Below, piece by piece: positions 46,109-55,846 of a DNA stretch of 64,000 nucleotides. How positions within the stretch are numbered: position 1 is the first letter of the stretch; each line of letters starts with the position of its first letter. Position numbers and translations under genes: made by a program. The notes under the pieces are model-generated. The model worked only from the letters and a program-made list of their open reading frames with translations. It ran no database searches and was not told where the DNA came from. The stretch spans positions 429,501 to 493,500 of the forward strand of contig NZ_JAJJMP010000001.1 of the NCBI RefSeq assembly GCF_020905415.1. Reading direction: 5' to 3'. Origin of the DNA: Myroides oncorhynchi (GTDB taxonomy: Bacteria > Bacteroidota > Bacteroidia > Flavobacteriales > Flavobacteriaceae).

Positions 46109-47611
46109 ATGTTTGAAAATTTAGATCCAACTATTATAACATTTGCCATTTATCTAGTGGTGGTATTAGGGATAGGTGTAGTTGCGTATTTACGCACAAA
46201 GGACTTTTCTGACTACATCCTAGGCGGACGTAGTTTTGGTCCAGTAGTAACAGCTTTATCAGCAGGAGCATCAGATATGTCAGGATGGTTACTGATGGGG
46301 TTACCAGGTGCAATTTTTGCAAAAGGATTATCTCAAAGTTGGATAGCTATTGGTTTAATTATCGGAGCTTACTATAACTGGAAGTTAGTAGCAGGTCGTC
46401 TGCGTGTACATACAGAAATCAATAATAATGCGCTGACATTACCCGACTTCTTCCACAATAGATTTGGCAAAGACGGTCAATTAGTCAAAACAGTATCAGC
46501 TATTACTATCTTAGTTTTCTTCACAATATACTGTGCTTCTGGTATGGTAGCAGGTGCTAGATTATTCGAAACGCTATTCCACATGGAATATATCAATGCT
46601 CTTTATCTAGGAGCTTTAGCTACGATAGCATACACCTTCATAGGTGGGTTTTTAGCAGTAAGCTGGAGCGATACTATTCAGGCTACCTTAATGCTATTTG
46701 CGTTAATCTTAACTCCTGTGATGATTGTTTTATACATGGGAGGATGGGATGCCATCACTACTTATACAAATGAAGCTGCTATTGCTACTAATATTTCTTA
46801 CTCAAGTCTAACACATAATGTAAGTTTTATTGCAATCATTAGTGCTGCAGCATGGGGTCTAGGATACTTTGGACAGCCACATATCTTAGCACGCTTTATG
46901 GCTGCTGATAGCGTAAAGACAATGAAAAATGCTAGACGAATAGGTATGTCATGGATGACACTATGTCTAGGGGGTGCCGTAACGATAGGTTATTTAGGAA
47001 TTAGCTACTATTATAAACACCCTGAAGTAGCAGGTGTCGTAACGAAAGACAATGAAATGATCTTCATAGAGCTAATCAAACAATTATTTAACCCGTGGGT
47101 AGTAGGTATATTACTTTCTGCTATTCTAGCTGCTGTAATGAGTACGTTAAGTGCACAATTATTAATGTCATCTAGTACGCTTACACAGGACTTCTATAAA
47201 GCTTACTTCAGAAGAGGGGCTAGCCAAAAAGAACTAGTATGGACCGGTAGATTTGCTGTACTATTAATTTCATTAATTGCCATCTTTATCGCCTATGACC
47301 CTGACAGCAAAATACTTGCTTTAGTAGCACATGCTTGGGCTGGTTTTGGAGCTGCATTTGGTCCTGCTATTTTATTCACCCTATTCTGGAGAAAAACAAC
47401 AGGTATGGGAACCTTTGCAGGGGTGCTAATAGGAGCGGTAACTGTGATTTTATGGCCTATCCTTTTTGGAGATATGATTTATGAAATCATCCCAGGATTC
47501 TTATTTAGTTCTATTGCAATCTACTTAGTATCTAGCTATGGAAAACAAGCTTCTGCTGAAATAATAGAGAAGTTCATCTCTGCTGATGCTTTATATCACA
47601 AAGAAAAATAA
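46109..47611 (+). CDS. putP: Sodium/proline symporter
   Basis: Sodium:solute symporter of 500 residues with about 13 membrane helices. The family marks FSDYILGGRSFGPVVTALSAGASDMSGW near the N-terminus, WIAIGLIIGAYYNWKLVAGRLR and GYFGQPHILARFMAA are those of PutP. Proline import for osmoprotection or as a carbon source is the expected role. No proline dehydrogenase is nearby. It has its own long terminator. Confidence 0.94.
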   Translation: MFENLDPTIITFAIYLVVVLGIGVVAYLRTKDFSDYILGGRSFGPVVTALSAGASDMSGWLLMGLPGAIFAKGLSQSWIAIGLIIGAYYNWKLVAGRLRVHTEINNNALTLPDFFHNRFGKDGQLVKTVSAITILVFFTIYCASGMVAGARLFETLFHMEYINALYLGALATIAYTFIGGFLAVSWSDTIQATLMLFALILTPVMIVLYMGGWDAITTYTNEAAIATNISYSSLTHNVSFIAIISAAAWGLGYFGQPHILARFMAADSVKTMKNARRIGMSWMTLCLGGAVTIGYLGISYYYKHPEVAGVVTKDNEMIFIELIKQLFNPWVVGILLSAILAAVMSTLSAQLLMSSSTLTQDFYKAYFRRGASQKELVWTGRFAVLLISLIAIFIAYDPDSKILALVAHAWAGFGAAFGPAILFTLFWRKTTGMGTFAGVLIGAVTVILWPILFGDMIYEIIPGFLFSSIAIYLVSSYGKQASAEIIEKFISADALYHKEK

Positions 47612-47633
47612 TTAGATAAAGTCTATTTATTAT

Positions 47634-47693
47634 AACGAAAACTCTAGGTATATAACACGATAAAAGATGTTATACACCTAGAGTTTTTTCGTT
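47634..47693. terminator. putP terminator
   Basis: ACGAAAACTCTAGGT and ACCTAGAGTTTTTTCGT pair over a long stem, extended by TATAACA/TGTTATA. The T run is on the plus strand. Confidence 0.85.
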
Positions 47694-47696
47694 TAT

Positions 47697-47848
47697 CCCA
47701 GAATCAGCGATAGGCAGATAAACGAAAAGTAATTATACAAGATAGGTCTGAATTAGCGATTTCAGCATACTATAGTATGGTTATAGAGCTAATGAAAGAA
47801 CTATGAAGTAGAATTGCTTTGTAGTATTTGGCTAATGCTGATTCTGGG
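47697..47848 (+). repeat. R1 dispersed repeat, copy C (reference copy)
   Basis: This is the best preserved copy, 152 bp. The terminal inverted repeat is perfect over 12 bases, CCCAGAATCAGC at the left and GCTGATTCTGGG at the right. Inside are GATAAACGAAAAGTAATTAT, a CATACTATAGTATG palindrome, AGCTAATGAAAGAACTATGA and GCTTTGTAGTATTTGGCTAA. There is no coding frame. It starts 4 bases after the putP terminator. Confidence 0.9.
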
Positions 47849-47925
47849 TTTATGAACAACATAAGATTAACATTGTACAAGAAAATGTAAACCAATAACT
47901 TTGCACCTCATAAAAACGATAATAC

Positions 47926-49107
47926 GTGCCTCGATTTAATTCACACCCTATATACAATACTCAGTTTATACTAGTATGTTTAAGCTCTTTACTATTCTCT
48001 GCTAGCTTTAATATGCTTATTCCAGAACTACCTGATTACTTATCAGGACTAGGAGGGGCAGAATACAAAGGACTAATCATCGGTCTATTTACAATCACTG
48101 CAGGTATCTCCAGACCATTTAGTGGTAAGCTAACAGACAAGATAGGACGTGTACCTATTATGGCGATTGGGTCGATAGTATGTTTTGTGTGTAGTTTATT
48201 ATACCCTATTCTTACCTCTGTATCAGGCTTTTTATTCTTGCGATTATTACATGGATTCTCTACAGGATTCAAACCTACAGCTACGGCAGCTTATGTAGCT
48301 GATATCGTACCTAGAGAGCGATGGGGAGAAGCATTAGGCCTACACGGTATAAGTTTTAGTACAGGTATGGCTATAGGTCCAGCCATTGGTAGTACCATAA
48401 AGATGTACACCTCAATAGACTTCCTATTCTATACTTCATCTGCTTTTGCTCTACTTTCTATAGTCATCTTAATGAATATGAAAGAGACCCTACAAGTCAA
48501 AGAGAAGTTCTCCTTTAAACTACTAAAGATATCAAGAAAAGATATCTTCGATTTCGGGGTATTCCCAGCAGCCTTTGTGACTTTTATGTCCTATATAGCT
48601 TATGGAGTTATCCTTACTCTAATCCCTGACTGGACAGGACACTTAGGATTAGAAAACAAAGGAATCTTCTTTATGATTTTTACTATTTCATCTCTTTTAG
48701 TAAGGTTTGTAGCAGGTAAAGTATCTGATAAATATGGACGTGTCTTAATCATCAATATAGGATTAGTACTGCTAATTATCTCACTAGCTATTATAGCATT
48801 CTACGAATCTACTAATGGTCTATATCTAGGTGCGTTTATATATGGTATCTCCTTAGGTATATTATCCCCAGCATTGAATGCCTGGACGATAGACTTCAGC
48901 CAACCAGATCAACGAGGGCGTGCTGTATCTACTATGTATATAGCTTTAGAAGCAGGTGTTGGTGGAGGTGCTTTCTTAGCTGGGTGGTATTATAAAGATA
49001 ATATCACTAATATCCCTACTATTATGTATGCTAGTGCTGTGGTTATTATCTTGAGTTTAGTCTATATGATGTTTAGAAAACAACTTTCCTTTACAAGAAA
49101 AGCATAG
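47926..49107 (+). CDS. Major facilitator superfamily transporter
   Basis: Twelve-helix MFS protein of 393 residues. The motif A loop GKLTDKIGRVPIMAIG follows helix 2 and a second copy GKVSDKYGRVLIINIG appears at the start of the C-terminal half. The pattern is that of sugar- or drug-efflux-type MFS proteins, and the substrate is unknown. Translation probably starts at GTG 47926. It is convergent with the uracil-DNA glycosylase-like gene, 7 bases apart. Confidence 0.88.
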   Translation: MPRFNSHPIYNTQFILVCLSSLLFSASFNMLIPELPDYLSGLGGAEYKGLIIGLFTITAGISRPFSGKLTDKIGRVPIMAIGSIVCFVCSLLYPILTSVSGFLFLRLLHGFSTGFKPTATAAYVADIVPRERWGEALGLHGISFSTGMAIGPAIGSTIKMYTSIDFLFYTSSAFALLSIVILMNMKETLQVKEKFSFKLLKISRKDIFDFGVFPAAFVTFMSYIAYGVILTLIPDWTGHLGLENKGIFFMIFTISSLLVRFVAGKVSDKYGRVLIINIGLVLLIISLAIIAFYESTNGLYLGAFIYGISLGILSPALNAWTIDFSQPDQRGRAVSTMYIALEAGVGGGAFLAGWYYKDNITNIPTIMYASAVVIILSLVYMMFRKQLSFTRKA

Positions 49108-49114
49108 CGCAATA

Positions 49115-49693
49115 TTACTTCTTTAAGATTGATTTGACTTGGTGTTGTAATACAGGTATAACCTCTTGTTCAAACCAGATATTATTTGCTTTCCAGATAT
49201 TATTTCTCGGAGAAGGGTGAGGTAATGGAAAATAAGTAGGTAAATACTCATGGAAATTATTTACATTCTCTGTCAATGAATGGTTTGTCTTTAAATAATA
49301 ATCTTGTGCGTATTTTCCAATTAACAAGATAAGCTTCACAGAAGTTAATTGTTCTAACAACTGAGCATGCCATGTGGGAGCACATATTTTCTTAGGAGGT
49401 AAGTCACCACTCTTTCCTTTGCCTGGATAACAAAACCCCATAGGAATAATAGAGAAATTAGCTGTATCGTAGAACTCCTCTTCTGTCACTCCTAGCCATT
49501 GACGCAGTTGTTCTCCACTTTTATCTTTAAAAGGAATACCAGATAGATGTACTTTTAATCCAGGTGCTTGGCCTATAATAATGATTTTAGACTGTACACT
49601 AGATAATACCACAGGATTCGCTCCTAGAGGTAATTCCTTCTCACATATCTTACAAGCCCTAATATCACTTAATAACTCATCAAAACGATCCAT
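49115..49693 (-). CDS. Uracil-DNA glycosylase-superfamily protein
   Basis: DNA-repair glycosylase-like protein of 192 residues. The water-activating motif is GQAPG at 41-45 followed by LSGIPFKDKSGEQLRQWLG; the second motif is LPHPSPRNN near 157. Only Cys14 and Cys17 of a possible iron-sulfur cluster are visible, so it differs from the four-cysteine UDG4/5 enzymes and fits the small UDG-like group common in Bacteroidota. It follows the AraC-type regulator gene by 12 bases. Confidence 0.86.
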   Translation of the reverse strand: MDRFDELLSDIRACKICEKELPLGANPVVLSSVQSKIIIIGQAPGLKVHLSGIPFKDKSGEQLRQWLGVTEEEFYDTANFSIIPMGFCYPGKGKSGDLPPKKICAPTWHAQLLEQLTSVKLILLIGKYAQDYYLKTNHSLTENVNNFHEYLPTYFPLPHPSPRNNIWKANNIWFEQEVIPVLQHQVKSILKK

Positions 49694-49705
49694 ACCTTAT
49701 TCTAT

Positions 49706-50482
49706 TTATTGTCCTATTAAATATCGATGTGGGGTAATACCAGCGTGTTTTTTAAAAAACTCTATAAACGCACTATCTGACGAAAACTCCAATACATCTG
49801 CTACCTCTGAGATAGTCATATCCTCAGCCAACAACTCCAGAGAGCGGTAATACTTCCACTGCAATCGCCAATCTTGATAGACCATGCCCGTCTCTTTCTT
49901 AAAGATACGAGAAATAGTCTTCTCACTTGCTCCTACCTCTTGTGTTAGCTCTTTAAGAAATGGAGGAACTCTTTTATCTATAATAAACTGTCTAATAATA
50001 TCTTTTAATCTAGTATCTTCTGGTATCTTCAGATGATAATCCTCTATATGAGCTGCGTTTAACTCATTGCTAAATACCTTAACTATAGCGAACTGCTCAT
50101 CTGTATAAGCCTTCCATTCCCAAAAACATATTCGCTCTATCAATTTTTCTATTAAAGAATTGACCTCTAATACTTTAATAGTATCAGTTGTCCACAACTT
50201 CTCTTTGACTGTAAAGTAAATAGAACGGTAAGCAACCACATTTCTAAAGAATACGCGATGAGATAACCTTGCAGGTATAATCAACATGCGTGTAGGTGGT
50301 AGAATCACCTGCATATCATTAGTCAGTAAAGTCATACATCCACTAGGAGCATAGAGAAGTTGCAGATGTTCATCGTGCTGATGAAAACCAGAATCATGCC
50401 GAACTAAATCAGAAGCTAAGCCTATGACGGATAAGTCTATTCGTTCTGGGTGAAATTCTTGTTCTGAATGCAAATATGCCAT
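49706..50482 (-). CDS. AraC-family transcriptional regulator
   Basis: Regulator of 258 residues. The N-terminal cupin domain (FHQHDEHLQLLYAPSGCMTLL, PARLSHRVFF) senses a ligand. The C-terminal double helix-turn-helix (PFLKELTQEVGASEKTISRI, FKKETGMVYQDWRLQWK, ISEVADVLEFSSDSAFIEFF, KKHAGITPHRY) binds DNA. It is divergent from an MFS efflux gene with an 84-base gap and is the likely regulator of that gene; ligand unknown. Confidence 0.93.
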   Translation of the reverse strand: MAYLHSEQEFHPERIDLSVIGLASDLVRHDSGFHQHDEHLQLLYAPSGCMTLLTNDMQVILPPTRMLIIPARLSHRVFFRNVVAYRSIYFTVKEKLWTTDTIKVLEVNSLIEKLIERICFWEWKAYTDEQFAIVKVFSNELNAAHIEDYHLKIPEDTRLKDIIRQFIIDKRVPPFLKELTQEVGASEKTISRIFKKETGMVYQDWRLQWKYYRSLELLAEDMTISEVADVLEFSSDSAFIEFFKKHAGITPHRYLIGQ

Positions 50483-50566
50483 TTGTCCTTAAACTGGTAT
50501 TTAATGAATTTATAGTATTATAAAGGTACTGCAAATTCTAGAGACCTTTGTCAAAAATTAAAAACA

Positions 50567-51712
50567 ATGAAAACAAAAAACAGTTTAGCGCTAATGATTG
50601 TATTGATGATGTTCCCTCAATTCGTTGAGACCATTTACAGTCCTGCCTTAACGCATTTAGCTAAAGCATTTGATGTACCGAAGGAGACTACATTATTGAC
50701 GATAAGTATTTACTTCATAGCCTTTGCCCTAGGAGTTATCTTTTGGGGTATACTAAGCGATTATATAGGTAGAAGAAAAACAATGTTAAGCGGACTAATA
50801 ACGTATACATTTGCTTCTGTGTTAGCCTTACTTGCCACCAATTTTGAAACAATACTTATTGCAAGATTTGTTGCAGCATTTGGGATAGCCGTAGGATCAG
50901 TGATTACACAAACAATGATGAGAGACAGCTATACTGGAGTAGAACTAGCTAAAGTATTTTCTATCATGGGAATCGCTTTATCAGTAAGTCCTGTCATAGG
51001 ATTATTTATGGGAGGAATACTATCTAATCAATTTGGATACTGGGGAGTATTCACTGTATTAGCAACGTTGGCAATATTGCTATTCAGTACATCCTTCTTC
51101 TCCTTAAAGGAGACTAAACAGCGTACAGACAAGATCTCCTGTGATAAAATAATAGCCTTAGCTAAGACGATGTACACTGACTCTCTATTGTGGAAATATG
51201 CTTTATTAGTTATGGCTTATAATGTTCTTCTATTTAGTTATTACTCTTTTGCGCCCTTTATATTTGAACAACAAGGTTTAAGCCCAACAGTATATGGATA
51301 CAGTGGTATTGTACTGGCGGTTGGTTCTTTTATAGGAAGCTCTCTAAACAAAAAATTATTAGAAAAAGGATATTTACCTATTACTTTAATGAAGATCGCA
51401 GCCACTATAGCTATCGTTAATGCTTTAGTATTAATACTAATAGGGAACACTCTTTACTTTCTAATCCCAATGGTATTTATTGTAACTGCATTTGGGATAG
51501 CTATTCCTAATATCCTTAGTCAAGCCTTACTACAGTACAAATCATCGATAGGTACAGCTAGTGCTTTATTCGGGTTATTATATTATATCTTGATTGGTAC
51601 TGGTCTATACATTAGTAGTACTATGCCTAGTATCACTGTCGTAATGATTAATTTTGCTACTATAGCGATCTTAGTTTCACTACTTATTAAAAGCAAAAAG
51701 ACGACTTTATAG
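50567..51712 (+). CDS. Bcr/CflA-type MFS efflux transporter
   Basis: Twelve-helix MFS protein of 381 residues. The helix 2-3 loop is WGILSDYIGRRKTMLSG and the motif C region reads GIALSVSPVIGLFMGG, both usual for multidrug efflux pumps of the Bcr/CflA group. The divergent AraC-type gene suggests induction by a substrate. The stop codon lies inside a strong terminator stem. Confidence 0.9.
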   Translation: MKTKNSLALMIVLMMFPQFVETIYSPALTHLAKAFDVPKETTLLTISIYFIAFALGVIFWGILSDYIGRRKTMLSGLITYTFASVLALLATNFETILIARFVAAFGIAVGSVITQTMMRDSYTGVELAKVFSIMGIALSVSPVIGLFMGGILSNQFGYWGVFTVLATLAILLFSTSFFSLKETKQRTDKISCDKIIALAKTMYTDSLLWKYALLVMAYNVLLFSYYSFAPFIFEQQGLSPTVYGYSGIVLAVGSFIGSSLNKKLLEKGYLPITLMKIAATIAIVNALVLILIGNTLYFLIPMVFIVTAFGIAIPNILSQALLQYKSSIGTASALFGLLYYILIGTGLYISSTMPSITVVMINFATIAILVSLLIKSKKTTL

Positions 51713-51735
51713 CCTTGCTATAAAGTCGTCTTTTT
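51705..51735. terminator. Bidirectional terminator between the MFS and GNAT genes
   Basis: AAAAAGACGACTTTATA and TATAAAGTCGTCTTTTT pair perfectly. The left arm includes the end of the transporter gene. Confidence 0.9.
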
Positions 51736-51740
51736 CTTTC

Positions 51741-52160
51741 TTAATTCTTCTTGACATACCCCATTCCTCTAGAAACAGGCCATACTTCTTTAAATCCATA
51801 ATGCTCATATAACTTATAAGCTTCACCATCTGCAATTAAGTTTACATAGCATGACTCAGGCAGATTATCATTAATAAATTCTGTCAATGTGGTCATTACT
51901 AACTTACCTAATCCTTGTCCTTGGTACTCTGGTAATACACAAATATCCACAACCTGACAATGACATCCACCATCACCTACTAATCTTCCCATACCCACAA
52001 ACCTATTATTATTCTCTGTATCTAGTATTGATACGCAGCACAGAGAATTCGCAAGACCAATAACCGCAGCCATAATTCTCTTTTCAGATAAACCACAAGT
52101 AAGGCGCATCTGTATATAATCTTCTGGTTCTATTATATCATAAGAAACTTTATATCGCAT
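51741..52160 (-). CDS. GNAT-family N-acetyltransferase
   Basis: Acetyl-CoA-dependent acetyltransferase of 139 residues. Motif A is VVDICVLPEYQGQGLGKLVM, with the pyrophosphate loop QGQGLG, and motif B is YKLYEHYGFKEVWPVSRGM. The substrate is not predictable. The gene stands alone, convergent with the MFS gene. Confidence 0.9.
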   Translation of the reverse strand: MRYKVSYDIIEPEDYIQMRLTCGLSEKRIMAAVIGLANSLCCVSILDTENNNRFVGMGRLVGDGGCHCQVVDICVLPEYQGQGLGKLVMTTLTEFINDNLPESCYVNLIADGEAYKLYEHYGFKEVWPVSRGMGYVKKN

Positions 52161-52298
52161 AAATACTATTTTATTTAATTATAAATATTCACAAATATAT
52201 TATGGTATGAATTCTATACCAAACAGTTTATATAATATCTGATAACTTGTCGCAATACTAGGACATAATCCACTTTTGTTATGGCATATAGCATAAAC

Positions 52299-52332
52299 AA
52301 TAAAGGCAACTTGTTTCAAGCTGCCTTTATTA
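52299..52332 (-). terminator. Terminator of the CNNM-type gene
   Basis: AATAAAGGCAACTTG and CAAGCTGCCTTTATT pair with one mismatch around a 3-base loop, 3 bases after the stop. Confidence 0.8.
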
Positions 52333-52334
52333 AA

Positions 52335-53732
52335 TTATTTATCTTCTGACTGATTTTCTTTTTGATCTTTTGTCAATAGACTTAATTCTACTTGTTCTAC
52401 AGAGTTGCGATACATCTTAAGTATCTTACCCTCATAATCATCAAGTCTGATAACATCTCCCACATTAAACTCATCATTAGCACATTCCTCACTAATCAAA
52501 CCTGCTAAGGTATCATAGTGCTCACTCTCTTCAAACTTAATAGGTAGTAATCTATTGATGTCTGAAAGGTTATAATGTGCACTCACAACATACCTACCTT
52601 CTCCAATATTTACAACTACAGGTTCTTCGTTATCGTACTCGTCTTGAATCTCTCCTACAAGTTCTTCTAATATATCTTCCATCGTAACAATTCCCGTAAA
52701 CTCTCCTACTTCATTAGTCGCTATCGCCATTTGTAAGTGTTTAGCTTGAAACTGCTTAAGTACATTTTTAATAAGTGTATTTTCCGAAATATAAATTGGC
52801 TCACGTAATAAAGAAGCTAAAGAAGCATTAGTTTTATCCTGAATCATTGCTTTCATCAAATCCTTCGTATAGATTACCCCCTTAATATTGTCTAAATTAT
52901 CTTCATATACTGGAAAACGTGAATAACCTTCATTAATAGCATAATCGATAGCTTCTAATACGCTAGTGTTAATTTCTATAGCAGAAACATTTTTACGTAA
53001 GCTTTGAATATTATTCACTCTTCTATCATCAAAATCAAAGACATTTTGGATTAATACTCTTTCAGTTTCTTCGATTGCTCCACCTTCTTGACTTTCCGTA
53101 ATAATCATTTTTAACTCTTCCTCCGTATGAATATCTGCACCATGTATTGGACTTATACCCATTAAGCGCAATATCCCGTTAGCTAAACCATTCATTAACC
53201 AAATAATTGGTCTAAAAACAAAATAGAAAATACGCAAAGGCCATGCTACTGTAAAAGTTGTCTTTGTCGGAAAGTGAATTGCTAATGACTTAGGTGCTAA
53301 CTCACCAAAAACAATGTGCAAAATCGTAATAATAGCAAATGCTAATGGAAAAGATATGTTTTTCGCAACACTGTACCATTCTGGTCCAGTAAATCCAAAA
53401 AACTCAAATAAATACATAATAACTGGGGTTAAAGAACTCTCTCCTACCCACCCTAAACCAAGTGATGCTAATGTAATTCCTAATTGAGTAGCAGCTAAAT
53501 AAGCATCTAAGTTCCCTACAATGCCTTTTGCTATTACAGCTACCTTTGAATTTAATTCTTGATGAACTTCTATTTGTGAGGTACGGACTTTAACTATTGC
53601 AAATTCCGCAGCAACAAAAAAACCGTTCAAAAAAACTAAAAATAATGTAAGTAACAATTTACCTACTGAAATCTCTTCGTGTACAATGTTAGAGCCAGCT
53701 AACATTGTAATGATCTGGGCGTATGTATCCAT
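52335..53732 (-). CDS. CNNM/CorC-type transporter-associated membrane protein (hemolysin family)
   Basis: Protein of 465 residues with three parts. The DUF21/CNNM membrane domain (about 20-205) contains VAAEFAIVKVRTSQIE and LGLGWVGESSL. A pair of CBS domains follows (about 225-350: YSRFPVYEDNLDNIKGVIYT; MAIATNEVGEFTGIVTMEDI). The C-terminal CorC_HlyC domain comes last (GRYVVSAHYNLSDINRLL). The family is tied to magnesium and other divalent cation export; older names call it hemolysin, without evidence of toxicity here. Confidence 0.92.
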   Translation of the reverse strand: MDTYAQIITMLAGSNIVHEEISVGKLLLTLFLVFLNGFFVAAEFAIVKVRTSQIEVHQELNSKVAVIAKGIVGNLDAYLAATQLGITLASLGLGWVGESSLTPVIMYLFEFFGFTGPEWYSVAKNISFPLAFAIITILHIVFGELAPKSLAIHFPTKTTFTVAWPLRIFYFVFRPIIWLMNGLANGILRLMGISPIHGADIHTEEELKMIITESQEGGAIEETERVLIQNVFDFDDRRVNNIQSLRKNVSAIEINTSVLEAIDYAINEGYSRFPVYEDNLDNIKGVIYTKDLMKAMIQDKTNASLASLLREPIYISENTLIKNVLKQFQAKHLQMAIATNEVGEFTGIVTMEDILEELVGEIQDEYDNEEPVVVNIGEGRYVVSAHYNLSDINRLLPIKFEESEHYDTLAGLISEECANDEFNVGDVIRLDDYEGKILKMYRNSVEQVELSLLTKDQKENQSEDK

Positions 53733-53966
53733 TTTATGAATTAAAAAAAGCCAATGTTAAATCTTTTTAATGGCTTAAGAATTATATCCTTGCAATATAA
53801 ATCTCATATCAAAAATAATAATTAATTTGATACATTATATATCATTATCACTAATTTTTAAAAAATATTAAAATACTTATAAAAATAGCTTCACTACTTC
53901 AGTTTTTATCACATAAAATGAAGTGTACTCATCATAATTATAAGAATCTCTACTTTTGACTAAATT

Positions 53967-54449
53967 CTACATAGAGTCTTTATCAAAATGAAAGGGCAAT
54001 ATATTCATCAAAGATGGAGAATAACATACTTTCCCTTCAACTCCCATAAAATACATCTCAATTGGAGCGTCCTGTTTTACCTCGTATTCCAAAATACTTT
54101 GTCTACAAGCTCCACAAGGAGGTATTGGGCTATTAGTCAATTTTAAATCAGATGAAGCTGTAATAGCCATCTTTACTATTCTTTTACCAGGATAATTAGC
54201 ACCAACATAAAAAATAGCTGTTCTCTCAGCACAAAGACCTGATGGGAAGGCTGCATTTTCTTGATTAGACCCCACCACAACAGTACCATCTTCTAACAAT
54301 ATAGCAGCACCTACTCTAAACTTAGAATATGGAGCATAAGCTTGTTTGCGAACTTCAATAGCTCTATTCATTAAATCCTGGTCAGATGGTGCTAATTCAG
54401 CTAGTGAATCATATTCCAAAAAAGTTGTAACGATTTCAATTTTTTTCAT
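53967..54449 (-). CDS. cdd: Cytidine deaminase
   Basis: Pyrimidine salvage enzyme of 160 residues from ATG 54449; an upstream in-frame TTG at 54461 is less likely. The zinc site is Cys73-Ala-Glu75 (GLCAERTAIF) with Cys112 and Cys115 (PPCGACRQS), which is the tetrameric cysteine-type pattern. In Flavobacterium cdd also lies next to porV, so this is conserved neighbourhood rather than functional linkage. Confidence 0.94.
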   Translation of the reverse strand: MKKIEIVTTFLEYDSLAELAPSDQDLMNRAIEVRKQAYAPYSKFRVGAAILLEDGTVVVGSNQENAAFPSGLCAERTAIFYVGANYPGKRIVKMAITASSDLKLTNSPIPPCGACRQSILEYEVKQDAPIEMYFMGVEGKVCYSPSLMNILPFHFDKDSM

Positions 54450-54471
54450 AATCCTTGACAATTAGAGATAA

Positions 54472-54506
54472 AAAATCCAAACACATCGTTTGGGATGGTT
54501 TGGATT
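54472..54506 (-). terminator. Terminator between porV and cdd
   Basis: AATCCAAAC and GTTTGGATT form 9-bp arms. On the minus strand a T run follows. It lies beyond R1 copy D, which would thus be transcribed as part of the porV 3' end. Confidence 0.65.
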
Positions 54507-54531
54507 CTTATACAAATATACTATTTTTTTT

Positions 54532-54687
54532 AACCCGAAATACGCAATAGACAGATAAACGAAAAGTTATTATACAAAAAAATCTGAATTAGTGATTCAA
54601 CTATATTTTAGTATAGTTTTAGAGCTAATAAAAGAGCTATGAAGCAAAATTACTTTGTAATATTTTAACTAATGCGGATTTGGATTT
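54532..54687 (+). repeat. R1 dispersed repeat, copy D
   Basis: It shares CAATAGACAGATAAACGAAA, TCTGAATTAGTGATT, AGAGCTAATAAAAGAGCTATG and TTACTTTGTAATATTTT with copy C. The right tip, GCGGATTTGGATTTTAACC, runs into the porV stop codon, so the stop and the repeat end coincide. Confidence 0.85.
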
Positions 54688-55826
54688 TAACCTCTTGGAT
54701 AAGTTTTTCTTCCTAAATCAAATGTTAGTGAGAATCTCAACGTATTTTCCATAGGGTTATTAATTTTCGAAGTTGAAAACAAGTATGATAAGTCAATTGT
54801 CATCATACTGTATTTAAACCCTGCTCCAAGAGTTGCATATTGTCTTGCTCCTTTTTCTGGACTTTCATGGAAGTAACCAGTTCGAAACGCAAACTTATTA
54901 TCATACCAATATTCCGCACCCAAAGACCAAGCAATTTCTTTCATCTCTTCACTAAATCCATTAGGAGCATCTCCAAATGATTTGAACACTCCTTTAAACC
55001 AACTAATATCATTATACTTTAAAACCTCTTCAGAATCTGTTCTATCTTTTGGAGGAGTAGGCACAAGTAGTTTATTAATCTCCGCACCCACTGTCAAGGT
55101 ATTTTGGTTGTCTATAATAAAATCAAAACTACCTCCTAACTTTAAATTTGCTGGCAAAAAAGAACCAAACTGATCATCCTCGTACTTAATTTTAGGTCCT
55201 AAATTTTGGATATTAAAACCTGCTCTCCATCGACCATCAAATCCGTTAAAACGCATCATATCAGACTCATAAAATCCCGAAATATCAACTGCGACTTGAC
55301 TAGCCATTGAATTAGACCCGTCTGTTTCAGGCATGCGTAGATTGGAATTTATAAAACGTCCTGTTACCGCCATACCAAAACGATCACTTAATTTTAGTGA
55401 ATACGAGATATCTACAGCAAATTCATTTGGTTTCTTGATAACACCGTTAGATTGATAATCTGATCTAAACTCCATATCACCCATTCCAAAATAGCGCAAA
55501 CTACCTCCTATAGCACTTCTTTCATTAAACTTATTATAGTAAGTCAACTGGCCTAAAGCCATATCATTACTAACCTTAGACATATAAGGGCTATAGTTTA
55601 AAGAGAAGCCTTGTGATTGAGTTGCAAACGCATATTTCGCAGCATTATGTTGCTGTGAAAACACATCACTAGAGGTTCCTACCCCCATATCTCCCATACC
55701 AGAAGATCTAGCATCTCCAGATATCAATAGAAATGGAACACCTGTTGTTATAGGTCTAACCACATTTTGAGCATTAATATACTGTCCTGCTAATACAGTA
55801 AGGAATAAGGCCGTAACTTTTCTCAT
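54687..55826 (-). CDS. porV: Type IX secretion outer-membrane protein PorV
   Basis: FadL-like outer-membrane barrel of 379 residues that acts as shuttle for C-terminal-signal cargo in type IX secretion. It has a signal peptide (about 1-20), then the PorV start VVRPITTGVPFLLISGDARS and GMGDMGVGTSSDVFSQQHNA, and alternating amphipathic strands to the end. Its own promoter lies 21 bases upstream. In Flavobacterium the sortase gene porU is directly upstream of porV; here there is none. Confidence 0.94.
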   Translation of the reverse strand: MRKVTALFLTVLAGQYINAQNVVRPITTGVPFLLISGDARSSGMGDMGVGTSSDVFSQQHNAAKYAFATQSQGFSLNYSPYMSKVSNDMALGQLTYYNKFNERSAIGGSLRYFGMGDMEFRSDYQSNGVIKKPNEFAVDISYSLKLSDRFGMAVTGRFINSNLRMPETDGSNSMASQVAVDISGFYESDMMRFNGFDGRWRAGFNIQNLGPKIKYEDDQFGSFLPANLKLGGSFDFIIDNQNTLTVGAEINKLLVPTPPKDRTDSEEVLKYNDISWFKGVFKSFGDAPNGFSEEMKEIAWSLGAEYWYDNKFAFRTGYFHESPEKGARQYATLGAGFKYSMMTIDLSYLFSTSKINNPMENTLRFSLTFDLGRKTYPRG

Positions 55827-55846
55827 CTTTAATTATTTAAGATTCA

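Larger units (their letters stand above)
47612..47925. other. Interval between putP and the MFS gene
   Basis: It is filled by the putP terminator and an R1 copy (47697-47848), followed by a 77-base AT-rich leader of the next gene. Confidence 0.8.
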
